From: Kistimonas asteriae
Lineage (GTDB): Bacteria > Pseudomonadota > Gammaproteobacteria > Pseudomonadales > Endozoicomonadaceae
Length of the DNA: 64,000 nt
Direction: 5' to 3'
NCBI RefSeq assembly: GCF_018263925.1
Contig: NZ_JAEVHF010000013.1
Coordinates: forward strand, 1 to 64,000
The number at the start of each line of letters is the position of its first letter. Within the stretch, counting starts at the first letter, position 1. The notes below the pieces were generated by a model. The model worked only from the letters and a program-made list of their open reading frames with translations, was not told where the DNA came from and did no database searches. Positions 48,899 to 57,862 of this stretch are shown piece by piece. Position numbers and translations under genes: made by a program.

Positions 48899-50617
48899 AT
48901 GACACCAGCGTTAACGGTCTCCGTCGGACAGCATACCGACAAGGGCCTCAAGCCCGAAAACCAGGACTGCCATGGGATTCGTATCCCGCAGGATGGCCTG
49001 CTGACGATGAAAGGCATCGCCGTGGCCATGGCGGATGGCATCAGCAGCAGTGAGGTCAGCCATGTCGCCAGTGAAACCGCCGTAAAAAGCCTGCTGGACG
49101 ATTATTACTGCACCTCCGAAGCCTGGTCCGTCAAAAGCGCCGTGGAACGGGTGCTGACAGCCACCAACTCCTGGCTGTATTCCCAGAGCCGTCACGGCCT
49201 TGGCCAGTACGACAAAGACAAAGGCTACGTCTGTACCCTCAGCGCTCTGGTGCTGAAACATCATACGGCGCATGTCTTCCATGTCGGCGATACCCGTATC
49301 TACCGGCTGAACAGCAACGGTCTGGAACAGCTGACCAATGACCACCGCGTCTGGGTCACCCGCGAACAAAGCTACCTGAGTCGTACGCTGGGCGTTGAAC
49401 CTTACTGCCATGTGGATTACCACACACTGCGTATACAACCAGATGACCTGTTCATCATTAGCTCCGATGGCCTCTATGACTTCATTTCCCCGGAACGTCT
49501 GATCGAGACCGTTCAGAGCCATCAGGACGATCTTGATACGGCGGCCAGAACCCTTATCGCCCTCGCCCTCCAACAGGGCAGTGATGACAACCTGAGTATT
49601 CAGCTGGTGCGCATTGATGACTTGCCGGACGCCACCAGCACCATCAGGCAGCAACTGGAAAGTCTGCCCATCCCGCCCAGGCTCAGTGCCCGAACCGTAT
49701 TTGATGGCTACACCATCATGCGGGAACTCCATGCCAGTAGCCGCAGCTATGTTTACCTCGCGCAGGATAACGAATCAAAAAAAACCGTAGTATTGAAAGT
49801 GCCGACCATCGCGGTAGGCAGCGATATGGCACACCTTGAACGCTTCCTGCAGGAAGAATGGATTGCCCGGCGCATCAGCAGTCCGTATGTCCTGAAAGCG
49901 GACCTGGCCGAGCGACCACGCACTGCTCTCTACACGGTCTTTGAATATATAGAAGGGCAGACACTGGCCCAGTGGGCCACCGACAATCCCAAACCGGACA
50001 TCACCACCGTACGCCAGATCATCGAGCAGATCGCCCGGGGGCTTCATGCCTTTCACCGGATGGAGATGCTGCACCAGGACCTGCGGCCGGAAAACATCAT
50101 GATCGACCCTACCGGCACAGTCAGAATCATGGATTTTGGTTCCGTCAGCGTGGCGGGTCTGCAGGAAAACGTGACGGAAACGCCGCTGACCCACCTGCTC
50201 GGCACCGCGCTTTACAGTGCGCCGGAATATTTCCTGGGAGAACCGGGGACACCGCAGTCAGACCTGTTCGCCCTCGGTGTGATCACCCACTTCCTCCTGT
50301 CTGGCCAATACCCCTATGGCAACGAGGTGGCCAAAACCAAAACGCGTGCCGCGCAGCGCAAGCTGGTGTATCGCACCGTGCTGGCGGAGGACCAAGCGAT
50401 TCCTGCCTGGGTCGATGAGGCCATCCACAAGGCCGTCCACTCGCTACCGGAGCGTCGCTATGAAGAACTGTTTGAATTTATTCACGACCTGCGTAAACCC
50501 AACCCCAGGTTTCTCAATAAAGCCCGACCACCGCTGATAAAGCGAAACCCGGTTATCGTCTGGCAGGGAATCAGTTTGGTGTTGGCACTGATCATCCTGT
50601 CTCTGCTGTTCCAATGA
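48899..50617 (+). CDS. Fused PP2C phosphatase / Ser-Thr protein kinase with C-terminal TM
   Basis: About 572 aa. Residues 1-235: PP2C phosphatase with NQDCHG, VAMADGISSSEVSHV, HVGDTRIYRL, IISSDGLYDF and SDDNLSIQLV. Residues 265-530: Hanks kinase with VVLKVP (ATP Lys), HQDLRPENIM (catalytic loop), MDFGSVSV (DFG) and SAPEYFLG. The last about 20 residues form a TM anchor. Such fusions accompany nitrite/nitrate assimilation genes in proteobacteria, likely tuning transport or enzyme activity. ATG at 48899 is preferred over a GTG at 48875. Confidence 0.9.
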   Translation: MTPALTVSVGQHTDKGLKPENQDCHGIRIPQDGLLTMKGIAVAMADGISSSEVSHVASETAVKSLLDDYYCTSEAWSVKSAVERVLTATNSWLYSQSRHGLGQYDKDKGYVCTLSALVLKHHTAHVFHVGDTRIYRLNSNGLEQLTNDHRVWVTREQSYLSRTLGVEPYCHVDYHTLRIQPDDLFIISSDGLYDFISPERLIETVQSHQDDLDTAARTLIALALQQGSDDNLSIQLVRIDDLPDATSTIRQQLESLPIPPRLSARTVFDGYTIMRELHASSRSYVYLAQDNESKKTVVLKVPTIAVGSDMAHLERFLQEEWIARRISSPYVLKADLAERPRTALYTVFEYIEGQTLAQWATDNPKPDITTVRQIIEQIARGLHAFHRMEMLHQDLRPENIMIDPTGTVRIMDFGSVSVAGLQENVTETPLTHLLGTALYSAPEYFLGEPGTPQSDLFALGVITHFLLSGQYPYGNEVAKTKTRAAQRKLVYRTVLAEDQAIPAWVDEAIHKAVHSLPERRYEELFEFIHDLRKPNPRFLNKARPPLIKRNPVIVWQGISLVLALIILSLLFQ

Positions 50618-50676
50618 CAAGAAGAAAACAAACGACTGTATCTGGTTTCAACCACAACCTGCGCCAGGGAGCACCT

Positions 50677-51126
50677 ATGATCTCAAACCGCGAAGCCGTC
50701 ACAGCACTGATTCTGGCCCGGAAAGTGGCCAGAGGAATCAGCTGGAAACAGGTCGCCGATGCGATTGACCTCTCCAAGGAGTGGACCACTGCCGCCTGCC
50801 TGGGGCAGATGACATTCAATAAGATACAGGCAGAAACCGTGGGAGAACTGTTTGACCTTCCCGATGAAGCGATAGCCTGGTTACAGATCGCCCCTTACAA
50901 AGGCTCCCTGCCGACAGCCGTCCCCACTGATCCACTCATTTATCGCTGGTACGAAGTGGTCAATGTCTATGGCAGCACCATCAAGGAATTGATTCATGAG
51001 GAATTTGGCGACGGCATCATGAGCGCGATTGATTTCTCAATGGATATCCAGCGGGAGGAAGACCCGAACGGTGACCGGGTCAATGTGGTGTTATCCGGCA
51101 AGTTCCTGCCCTACAAAACCTATTGA
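50677..51126 (+). CDS. cynS: Cyanate hydratase (cyanase)
   Basis: Converts cyanate and bicarbonate to ammonia and CO2, giving usable nitrogen and detoxifying cyanate. 149 aa from the ATG at 50677 (AGGGAG ribosome site). N-terminal helix-turn-helix-like bundle, then the catalytic domain YRWYEVVNVYGSTIKELIH and GDGIMSAIDF. The Arg90, Glu93 and Ser116 triad corresponds to Arg96/Glu99/Ser122 of E. coli CynS. Ends FLPYKTY. It starts 59 bp after the kinase stop and is likely the third gene of the sigma-54 operon. Confidence 0.95.
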   Translation: MISNREAVTALILARKVARGISWKQVADAIDLSKEWTTAACLGQMTFNKIQAETVGELFDLPDEAIAWLQIAPYKGSLPTAVPTDPLIYRWYEVVNVYGSTIKELIHEEFGDGIMSAIDFSMDIQREEDPNGDRVNVVLSGKFLPYKTY

Positions 51127-51145
51127 GCATACTGTGTGGCCGCAT

Positions 51146-51176
51146 AAATAAAACGGGGTGCCATGAAAGGCACCCC
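51146..51176 (-). terminator. Terminator of the carbonic anhydrase gene
   Basis: GGGGTGCC/GGCACCCC stem with a 6-nt loop. On the minus strand it is followed by CGTTTTATTT. It lies between cynS and the convergent carbonic anhydrase gene and may serve both. Confidence 0.75.
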
Positions 51177-51210
51177 TGCAAACCGGTCATACGCTACGCG
51201 ACATGAAGTA

Positions 51211-51912
51211 TCAGGCTTCTGCCGGGGCAACGTGCTGGCATACGGCCTCGTGGGGAGTCGTGTCCCTGGGCTGGAAGACGCGTTCAAGTGCTTCACCATA
51301 AGCCTGCTGCATTTCCTCACTGCCATTAACGCACATGCCGAGGTCTCTCAGCAGTCCATCTTTCAGGCCATATATCCAGCTGTGAATGGAGAGTTTTTTA
51401 TCATCGGCCCAGGCTTCCTGAACGATACTGGTCTGGCAGACATGGACGACCTGCTCAATCACATTCAATTCGCACATACTGTCGATACGGGCCTGCTCTG
51501 ACAATGGAGCCAGTGTCTCTCGATGCTTCAGTTCCGTGTCCTGAATATGCCGCAGCCAGTTATCAATCATGCCTTGCCGGCTGCCGGAGATCGCCGCCTC
51601 AACACCGCCGCAGCCGTAATGGCCACAGACGATGATGTGCTCAACGCCAAGAACGTTGACCGCGTAATGAATAACGGAAAGACAGTTGAGATCACTGTGA
51701 ACCACCACGTTGGCGACATTGCGGTGAACAAAAAGCTCACCCGGCATCAGTCCGACAATCTCATTGGCTGGCACCCGGCTGTCAGAACAGCCAATCCACA
51801 AATACCGCGGCGCCTGCTGGCGGGACAGACGCTGAAAAAATTCAGGGTCCCTGTCGCGCACGGATTCTGACCAGGACTGATTGTTGTCAAACAGATGCTT
51901 GAGTACTTTCAC
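51211..51912 (-). CDS. can: Beta-class carbonic anhydrase
   Basis: Interconverts CO2 and bicarbonate. 233 aa. Zinc ligands Cys42, Asp44 (GCSDSRVPANEI), His98 and Cys101 (CGHYGCGGVEAA) fall at the same numbers as in E. coli Can. Placed opposite cynS, it can resupply the bicarbonate that cyanase consumes, the same logic as CynT in the E. coli cyn operon. It has its own promoter, being convergent with cynS. Confidence 0.95.
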   Translation of the reverse strand: MKVLKHLFDNNQSWSESVRDRDPEFFQRLSRQQAPRYLWIGCSDSRVPANEIVGLMPGELFVHRNVANVVVHSDLNCLSVIHYAVNVLGVEHIIVCGHYGCGGVEAAISGSRQGMIDNWLRHIQDTELKHRETLAPLSEQARIDSMCELNVIEQVVHVCQTSIVQEAWADDKKLSIHSWIYGLKDGLLRDLGMCVNGSEEMQQAYGEALERVFQPRDTTPHEAVCQHVAPAEA

Positions 51913-52019
51913 GTGTATCCACCTTCAACGTTCGGGCAGCGCACAGAATATAAGTAAAGGCGGGCCGAAATCGACTCCATTTTGTTAATTTCGTGGTGTT
52001 TTCGTTACAAATATTGAAT

Positions 52020-53633
52020 TCAGTGGCGTTCCAGCTGTTCACGGCACCAGGTAGTGAACTCTCCCGACCAACCTGACAATTGTTCCTGACACTCAAGCCT
52101 GCTATCCATGTGCCTGTAATAAGCCACCTGTGCCGCTATTTCTTCAAGGTCGCTGTTATCAACCAACTCATTACCGGCTATTTTTCGTGCAATTTCCTGA
52201 TCTTGTTCAGTGGGATTTTCAAGCTCGCTATTAATCAGTTCGAGATCCTCCCACAGGTCTTCCTTCACCTGCACCATAGCTTCCAATTGGGCACGCTTCA
52301 ACGAATGACTGCCAGCCTCAGACAGCAGTTTCATGAAAGATAACTCCGCGCCCTGACCTGTAAACAGCCTCTGAAAATCCGCCTGCCAACCGGTCTTCTC
52401 CCCCATGGCCTGCAATCGTTCAGACAATGGCTGATCAACCATCGTGAAATAATTCCATTGATCATCGCTGCTCAACCCTGAGTGGAAAAGCATGGTTTCG
52501 AACGTGCCTTTCATGGCAAGCAGCACCTCGGCATTATCCAGGCCCGCCATGGCATTACGGGTCAGGATGGCAGCGGCCTGCATGATGTTTTGTTCCAGTT
52601 GCCCGTACTGTGCATGATTAGTCACCACTTGCCCACCCTGTGAAATCAGCGCCTGTAAGCGACCCAGTGTGACATCGTCATAATCTTGCCGGGAGTGATT
52701 GACGATGTACTCATCCAGCAGATGAGTCACACCATTCAGGAAGGTTTCTGGATCAATAGCACGATCTTCACACAAGACATCAACGGCTTCTGTGAAACTG
52801 TATTTCTCCATATTCTGCAATTTGATCTGGAAGTAGTTATAGGCTGGGTCCTTTTTATCAAATGACGCCGAAAGACTATTCTCAACGACATCTCTCGCCC
52901 CAACAGAACCACCGATGACAACATCATCGTCATCATCATGTTCTCGCTCAGAAACCGTAGAGGCCTGGCCGATCGCCTCGTCCTTCTCATTCACCAACTG
53001 CTCCAGATACTGATTACGCGCTTTCCAGGTATCGCCCTCCATCGTGTCATATTCACTTGTTTGCTCATGTACAGGCTTCTGGCGGGGATGGAGATTCGCA
53101 CGCACCTTCCGGTTATTCAGTATTTGATCGGGAAGATGATCAGCACGGCGGCGTTTTCTCGGTGCTTTGATCAATGGACGGTATCGGGCGACGGTAGCTG
53201 CCATATCAGAGTGGTTATCCTGCGAATCCAGTTCCGTCTGTAGCAGGGACATCGCCTTGTCATCAACCAAGGCATGGATAGGATGCAAGTCGCGCCCCTG
53301 TTGTCGACACTCATCAAGCAGGGCCTGCAGGTCTTCCTCAGAATGTGCCTGCTCTAGTCTGTCCCTGACCTGATCAAGCCAGTCAGCAGGCTTCTCAGTA
53401 TCGCCTTTTCGGCTTGACTGCCCGGCCTCCCGGTTGTCGATCTTCACGCTACTCGGCTTGTTAATGCCTGGCTTTTTCTGGGGCAGGTCGTTTTCAGGTG
53501 GCGACTGATTTTGAGACGAAGGGGCTATCTTTCGCCCATCCCTGCCTAGACCTTTTTTTTGCGTTTCAGATTGCGCTTTTTTCCCCGCAGGCGTGTCTCC
53601 CTGGGGCTTATTTGAAGGTCCGTTGAGTCGCAT
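52020..53633 (-). CDS. Hypothetical protein with disordered N-terminus, 537 aa
   Basis: Not recognised. Residues 1 to about 90 are Lys/Pro/Gln/Ser-rich and probably disordered. An acidic patch occurs near residue 225 (REHDDDDDVVIGG), and residues 240-537 look all-helical with many Gln, Glu and Leu. No signal peptide or TM. An excellent ribosome site (GGAGGAG) indicates real expression. The layout, flexible head plus helical body, would suit a secreted substrate such as a type III gatekeeper or effector, but no secretion genes are nearby, so this stays conjecture. Confidence 0.7.
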   Translation of the reverse strand: MRLNGPSNKPQGDTPAGKKAQSETQKKGLGRDGRKIAPSSQNQSPPENDLPQKKPGINKPSSVKIDNREAGQSSRKGDTEKPADWLDQVRDRLEQAHSEEDLQALLDECRQQGRDLHPIHALVDDKAMSLLQTELDSQDNHSDMAATVARYRPLIKAPRKRRRADHLPDQILNNRKVRANLHPRQKPVHEQTSEYDTMEGDTWKARNQYLEQLVNEKDEAIGQASTVSEREHDDDDDVVIGGSVGARDVVENSLSASFDKKDPAYNYFQIKLQNMEKYSFTEAVDVLCEDRAIDPETFLNGVTHLLDEYIVNHSRQDYDDVTLGRLQALISQGGQVVTNHAQYGQLEQNIMQAAAILTRNAMAGLDNAEVLLAMKGTFETMLFHSGLSSDDQWNYFTMVDQPLSERLQAMGEKTGWQADFQRLFTGQGAELSFMKLLSEAGSHSLKRAQLEAMVQVKEDLWEDLELINSELENPTEQDQEIARKIAGNELVDNSDLEEIAAQVAYYRHMDSRLECQEQLSGWSGEFTTWCREQLERH

Positions 53634-53717
53634 CCTTGCTCCTCCCTGATCAGGCGCTTAGAACCGCATGGCTTTTAACCAGTATAGGTAGCCAGCCCCC
53701 AGAACCTGGCCTTGACC

Positions 53718-54860
53718 TCACGAAAATACAGGGGGAATACGTCTGTTGAGCTGCAATTTCTCCCGGACAGCCTCACCAGTCAGCGCATAGCCATGGAGTG
53801 TGTCGCCGTCCTGATACAGCGCCTTCACGCCTGCGTCGCCTTGCTCCAGTACCCACTGCCCCCTGGCACCGACAGCAGGCGGTGCCGTCACCACTGGGCA
53901 GGCGGGGGTTTTCACGGTTACTGGCATCGGCCCATAAGAGACCGCCGTCGGCTCACCGGCCAACGTTTGTGCCAGCGCGCGGGCGCAGCTCATCAGGGGC
54001 ATGACATACAGCAGAACATGCCCATCCACTTCAGCACAGTCCCCCATGGCGAATATATCCGGATGGCTGGTCTGAAGCAGCTGGTTGGCCACGATGCCCT
54101 TACCGACAGCCAACCCGGCCTTCTCGGCCAGCTGGGTACGGGGTCGCAAACCCACGGCGGAAATCACAATATCAGCGGAGACACTATCACCGTTATCCAG
54201 CGCCAACCGGACACGTTCCCCGGCCCGGAAAACACCTGTTGCTGCACGGCCTAATCGGAAATTGACGCCCAGTGTCTCCAAGGCAGACTGGACACTGCCC
54301 GCCGCCTCAGTCGGCAGCAGCCCTGGCATGACCTGAGAGGAAGGCGCAACAACCGTGGTTTGATAGCCACCAGCATGGAGGTCGTTCGCAAATTCGCACC
54401 CGATCAGTCCCGCGCCCATAATGGCTACGTGGGCACTCTCCGGCAGCGCGGCACGAAAACGGTCATAATCGGTCAGGTCATTGATGGAAAACACCGCATC
54501 CGTGGCATCCCCCTCCAGCGCCAGACGGATCGGTGCAGCACCGGTCGCCAGCACCAGCTTGCTATACGTCAGTACCCGGCCATCCGTTTTCAGCTGATGA
54601 GCCTCGGGATCAATCGCCTGCACACCGGTATGGGTCAGGATGGAGGCATTGAGTTCGGCGGCCATGGTTGCCGCCTCAGCCATAGCAAGCTCATCCGCAG
54701 ACTTCCCTTTGCTGAAACCGGTGGACAACATGGGTTTGGAATAATGACGGCCATCGTCAGCCGTGATCATCACCAGGGGAGTGTCCTGGTCCTGCTTGCG
54801 AAACGCTTTCGCCAGGTTATAACCGGCAAGCCCCGTACCTACGATAATGATGGGATGCAT
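53718..54860 (-). CDS. Rubredoxin-NAD(+) reductase-like FAD enzyme
   Basis: About 380 aa flavoprotein passing electrons from NADH to rubredoxin. [18 protein letters not shown] is the FAD motif, [17 protein letters not shown] the NAD motif and [12 protein letters not shown] the second FAD motif. ATG at 54860 ([10 protein letters not shown]) chosen; the upstream ATG at 54884 adds eight residues. The rubredoxin gene lies 38 bp upstream, so they form an electron-transfer pair as in Pseudomonas alkane or oxidative-stress systems. No hydroxylase is adjacent. Confidence 0.93.
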   Translation of the reverse strand: MHPIIIVGTGLAGYNLAKAFRKQDQDTPLVMITADDGRHYSKPMLSTGFSKGKSADELAMAEAATMAAELNASILTHTGVQAIDPEAHQLKTDGRVLTYSKLVLATGAAPIRLALEGDATDAVFSINDLTDYDRFRAALPESAHVAIMGAGLIGCEFANDLHAGGYQTTVVAPSSQVMPGLLPTEAAGSVQSALETLGVNFRLGRAATGVFRAGERVRLALDNGDSVSADIVISAVGLRPRTQLAEKAGLAVGKGIVANQLLQTSHPDIFAMGDCAEVDGHVLLYVMPLMSCARALAQTLAGEPTAVSYGPMPVTVKTPACPVVTAPPAVGARGQWVLEQGDAGVKALYQDGDTLHGYALTGEAVREKLQLNRRIPPVFS

Positions 54861-54898
54861 AATTCTTTTTATTCCCCGGATCATAAAACCGAAACGAA

Positions 54899-55066
54899 TC
54901 AGCCAATTTCAACCATTTCAAAGTCATCCTTGCTGACGCCGCAGTCAGGGCACAGCCAGTCAGCGGGAACATCTTCCCACGCGGTACCGGGGACGATGCC
55001 ATCATCCGGCCAGCCCTCAGCCTCGTCATACACCAGGCCACAGACGACACACTGCCACTTCTTCAT
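54899..55066 (-). CDS. Rubredoxin, 55 aa
   Basis: Iron-binding electron carrier. Translation reads [20 protein letters not shown] and later [20 protein letters not shown]: two CxxC pairs that bind one Fe, with the typical Gly, Tyr and Trp residues. The reductase partner gene follows downstream. The ribosome site GGGAG is well placed before the ATG. Confidence 0.95.
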   Translation of the reverse strand: MKKWQCVVCGLVYDEAEGWPDDGIVPGTAWEDVPADWLCPDCGVSKDDFEMVEIG

Positions 55067-55191
55067 ACTGAACTCCCGTTTGCGGATTTTTTATTGTTGG
55101 TATCGTGGGTCAGTTTCCGGCTACACGCAAACCGGAGACGATAACCTGCGTGAATTGTGCCTAGACCCTGTGTGAATTTCAAAACTGATAA

Positions 55192-55227
55192 AAACCCGAA
55201 GGGCCGTTACAACCATTGTAACGGCCC
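55192..55227 (-). terminator. Terminator after the 277-aa hypothetical gene
   Basis: GGGCCGTTACAA and its exact complement with a 3-nt loop. On the minus strand TTCGGGTTTTTAT follows, a good Rho-independent signal ending the comEA-like/277-aa transcript. Confidence 0.85.
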
Positions 55228-55254
55228 CTTGAATGTCTGAAGGGAATGAAGTGT

Positions 55255-56088
55255 CTAGCGGTCAATCACGATGTTGCCGGTCTTAAGGTCCACGACCAGG
55301 TCATAACTGAACAGTTCCATACCCACAATATCGATGAGTTCAAGTTCTGTCGGACTGCCTTCAAAGGTGACATGGTAACTTTTCTCCCCGTTCACGGAGC
55401 TATCACCCGAACCGGAAATTTCCGCGTAACTCTGGTTATTCAGCCCCATGACATGAACCTGCTGTGAATCATTCAGGCTCGACTTGTCATGTGAATAGGA
55501 CACCGATGTAACCGGGTGTTCCTTAACGGTTGTCTGACCATTGACCATCATGGTTTCTGACCAGCTGTCCGTCATCACGGATTCTATCTTGACGTTAACC
55601 CGGCCCAGTGAATGCTCACCCTCTTCAACGGGTACGGTCTCCCGCTTGAGCTCTGCCGGAATCTCGATCGCCAGACGAAAACGGGCATATTTGAGGTTTT
55701 CATGGGAGGCATCTTCCTTGACTTTCAGCTGCACTTCGGATGAAAAGTCATTCAGCTCTTCAAGGTTCTTGATCGCCGACACATCATTACCGGCGCTGTC
55801 CCGGATCTCCAGCACCTTGTACTGAATACGGGACAGATCCTGGTTAACAAAGCTGAGGTTTTTCAGGCTGACGGAGTAGTAGTTGTACTTCAGATCATTA
55901 TCCATACCGAATCCGAAACTACCGTTCGGGTCATAACTGGCCACCTTCGGCAGGACTTCACGGAAATAGGCATCCTGTTCCCCACGATCGACCTTGTCCT
56001 GAAAGCCACCCCCTGAGTCCAGGTTGACGCCAACCGTCAACGCAGCCCCCATGGCCAACCGTAACCCGACTCCGACTACCCCAGACAT
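55255..56088 (-). CDS. Hypothetical beta-rich protein, 277 aa
   Basis: Not recognised. A short, Gly/Val-rich N-terminus (VVGVGLRLAMGAALTVGVNL) might act as an export signal or membrane insert. The rest alternates hydrophobic and polar residues as in beta-sandwich domains (YARFRLAIEIPAEL, YHVTFEGSPTELELIDIVG, FSYDLVVDLKTGNIVIDR). Translated 20 bp after the comEA-like gene with an AGGT site, so both share a transcript ending at 55192-55227. Confidence 0.7.
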   Translation of the reverse strand: MSGVVGVGLRLAMGAALTVGVNLDSGGGFQDKVDRGEQDAYFREVLPKVASYDPNGSFGFGMDNDLKYNYYSVSLKNLSFVNQDLSRIQYKVLEIRDSAGNDVSAIKNLEELNDFSSEVQLKVKEDASHENLKYARFRLAIEIPAELKRETVPVEEGEHSLGRVNVKIESVMTDSWSETMMVNGQTTVKEHPVTSVSYSHDKSSLNDSQQVHVMGLNNQSYAEISGSGDSSVNGEKSYHVTFEGSPTELELIDIVGMELFSYDLVVDLKTGNIVIDR

Positions 56089-56108
56089 ACTGCTTACCTC
56101 ACATCCTG

Positions 56109-56381
56109 TCAGTCAAACGCGATACGGCTGCGGTTGTACTTCACCAGGCGTTTGCCCACACCCTTGACCTCAGTCAGGTCATCCAGGCTGGTAAAGTGAC
56201 CATGCTGCTCCCGGAATGCCACAATCGCCCTGGCCGTATCGGCACTGACAAAGACCAGCGCACGATCAATAGCCTCAGCATCGGCGGTGTTGATATTCAC
56301 CCGGCCGGCATCCGCAGAAACAGATAGAATGGTTGTCGCAAAGACTAGTGCGACGATCGAAGAAACACGCTGCAAAGACAT
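56109..56381 (-). CDS. ComEA-family helix-hairpin-helix protein, 90 aa
   Basis: A signal peptide (cleavage near SADA, residue 25) is followed by a tandem HhH domain: VNINTADAEAIDRAL, then AIVAFREQHGHFTSLDDL and VKGVGKRLVKYN. The layout matches periplasmic ComEA, which binds DNA during uptake, and similar small competence-like proteins. The first HhH lacks the usual GIG (it reads VFVSADTA), so DNA binding may be weakened. Operon with the 277-aa gene. Confidence 0.85.
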   Translation of the reverse strand: MSLQRVSSIVALVFATTILSVSADAGRVNINTADAEAIDRALVFVSADTARAIVAFREQHGHFTSLDDLTEVKGVGKRLVKYNRSRIAFD

Positions 56382-56518
56382 GAGCTACCTCCTTGTACTG
56401 CCAAACCTCTGCTCACACCTATTGGTTTAGTCCAAATTCAGGGCTCCGGGGCATAAATCCTCCAATGAACCCTGTTTTCTCCCATTCTACAGCCAGCAAT
56501 CTGTAAAACAGGCGCCAT

Positions 56519-56542
56519 AAAAAACGCCCGCGGCTGCGGGCG
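56519..56542 (-). terminator. Orphan Rho-independent terminator
   Basis: CGCCCGC/GCGGGCG hairpin followed on the minus strand by six T residues. No protein gene lies upstream on that strand for over 1.3 kb (the next is lptG, behind two plus-strand genes). Confidence 0.75.
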
Positions 56543-56690
56543 TCATTTATCTGTCACGTCTCAGAGCATGACCTAGAAGGTAAACGCCCGGGAAACACCA
56601 TCTGCCATAGTTTTTCTGCCCCTGATTAGATAGATGATCTGAGACAGTAATTATGGACACCTCCCTAAAAGAGTAAAATCACTCTTGTAG
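56519..56690 (-). ncRNA. Possible small RNA ending at the orphan terminator
   Basis: The terminator needs a transcript. The upstream DNA on the same strand can fold with an 8-bp closing stem (TCTGAGAC...GTCTCAGA read as its complement) enclosing about 70 nt. No promoter was identified with confidence and no known RNA family was recognised; the 5' end given is arbitrary. Confidence 0.25.
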
Positions 56691-56829
56691 GCGACCAATG
56701 ACAGCCTCAGAGCACTGTTAACAAATGCGCACTTTCGTACCTCAGATTCATGTCGTTTATGCTTGTTAGTTAGCATTGGCTCGCATAATATCGCCGCCGC
56801 ATATTCCTTTTGAGACTCACTGATCGGTT

Positions 56830-57216
56830 ATGGCGGTTATCCTGCAGTTTCCCGGCAATACACCGGTTCATTCCCTTACGATTAACCCGGTCAATTCCGT
56901 ACCGGAATTTGTATTGTCCGCAAATAATATCCACTTCTTCCGCCATGCAGGTACGGACGGCCTGTTAACCCTGCGGGGCAATGCCAGCCAGATTATCTCT
57001 GAACTGCAGCAGCGCCGTAATGAACTCCAGCACCATTGCTGGAATGAATGCTGCCGGGAGATGGCGGATGATGCCTTTGTCGACTTCATGCTGGAGACCC
57101 TCAATCGCCTGGAGGAGATCGTCTATTACGTCATGGACCATGTGGACCCGACCGACAGCCTGGAGCTCTGCGGTGTACCTGACTTCGCCTGGGTTGACCT
57201 GCTGGCCAGCCACTGA
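56830..57216 (+). CDS. Hypothetical protein, 128 aa
   Basis: Not recognised. Starts AVILQFPGNTPVHSLTINPV. The middle is helical with two adjacent Cys (HHCWNECCREMADDAF) and the end is acidic (DHVDPTDSLELCGVPDFAW). The Cys/His cluster could bind metal, but this is speculative. It stands between the ComEA-like unit and the RDD gene on the plus strand. Confidence 0.6.
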   Translation: MAVILQFPGNTPVHSLTINPVNSVPEFVLSANNIHFFRHAGTDGLLTLRGNASQIISELQQRRNELQHHCWNECCREMADDAFVDFMLETLNRLEEIVYYVMDHVDPTDSLELCGVPDFAWVDLLASH

Positions 57217-57326
57217 CACTGGTCATGCCATTTAGGCTTTATTGTTGACCTGAAACGGAATCACTTGAACCCGCCGGGCTTTTCCGTAAACTCATCCGCC
57301 AAAATGGCTAGATATTCACGGATCGT

Positions 57327-57809
57327 ATGAGCAGTTCCAACGAGCAGATACCCCAGGTTCCCCTGCCTCCCGCACCACTGTGGCGCCGACTGGCGGCCAT
57401 GTTCTATGACACCCTGCTGGTCATGGCCCTGATGATGGTGACCACCGGCCTCTATCACACGGCGGTCAACAAGTGGCTGCTGAAGATGGATGACGCACCG
57501 CTGGGTTTCAACCCATTCCTGGCTTCCCTGCTGGTGTTTGTCAGCTTTGGTTTCTTTGCCTATTTCTGGACCCGAAAAGGTCAGACGCTGGGCATGCAGG
57601 TTTGGCGCGTTCGGATTCAGAACAAAGACGGTGGCGCCATTTCCCTGTGGCAGTGTCTGCTACGGTATATGATCGCCATTCCCGCGATCGGGCTGGCTTT
57701 AGCCGGTGTGTTCTGGATGATGATCGATAAGGAAGGCAAAACCTGGCAGGATCGTTATTCCATGTCGGAAGTCGTGCTTCTGCCCAAAGGTTTCTACGGA
57801 CTCAAATAA
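57327..57809 (+). CDS. RDD-family membrane protein
   Basis: 160 aa with three TM segments. It has the defining RDD-type start PLWRRLAAMFYDTLLVMALM, with Arg and Asp in helix 1, then FFAYFWTRKGQTLGMQVWRVRI and the C-terminal WQDRYSMSEVVLL. Function unproven; some members affect Na+/H+ exchange. Its position beside lptG is shared with Pseudomonas-like genomes as I recall. Confidence 0.9.
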   Translation: MSSSNEQIPQVPLPPAPLWRRLAAMFYDTLLVMALMMVTTGLYHTAVNKWLLKMDDAPLGFNPFLASLLVFVSFGFFAYFWTRKGQTLGMQVWRVRIQNKDGGAISLWQCLLRYMIAIPAIGLALAGVFWMMIDKEGKTWQDRYSMSEVVLLPKGFYGLK

Positions 57810-57827
57810 TTGTTGTATTGCAGTCAC

Positions 57828-57854
57828 GGTCACGTCTGCAGGACAGACGTGACC
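57828..57854. terminator. 11-bp inverted repeat between RDD gene and lptG
   Basis: GGTCACGTCTG and CAGACGTGACC with a 5-nt loop lie between two convergent genes. No T run on either side, so a terminator role is plausible but unproven. Confidence 0.5.
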
Positions 57855-57862
57855 ACTGTTCA

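Larger units (their letters stand above)
56382..56829. other. Intergenic region with structured elements
   Basis: About 450 bp without a protein gene. It contains a strong minus-strand terminator (56519-56542), a distant 8-bp pairing GTCTCAGA (56558-56565) with TCTGAGAC (56638-56645), and a small hairpin at 56668-56684 (AGAGT/ACTCT). A non-coding RNA is possible. Confidence 0.5.
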
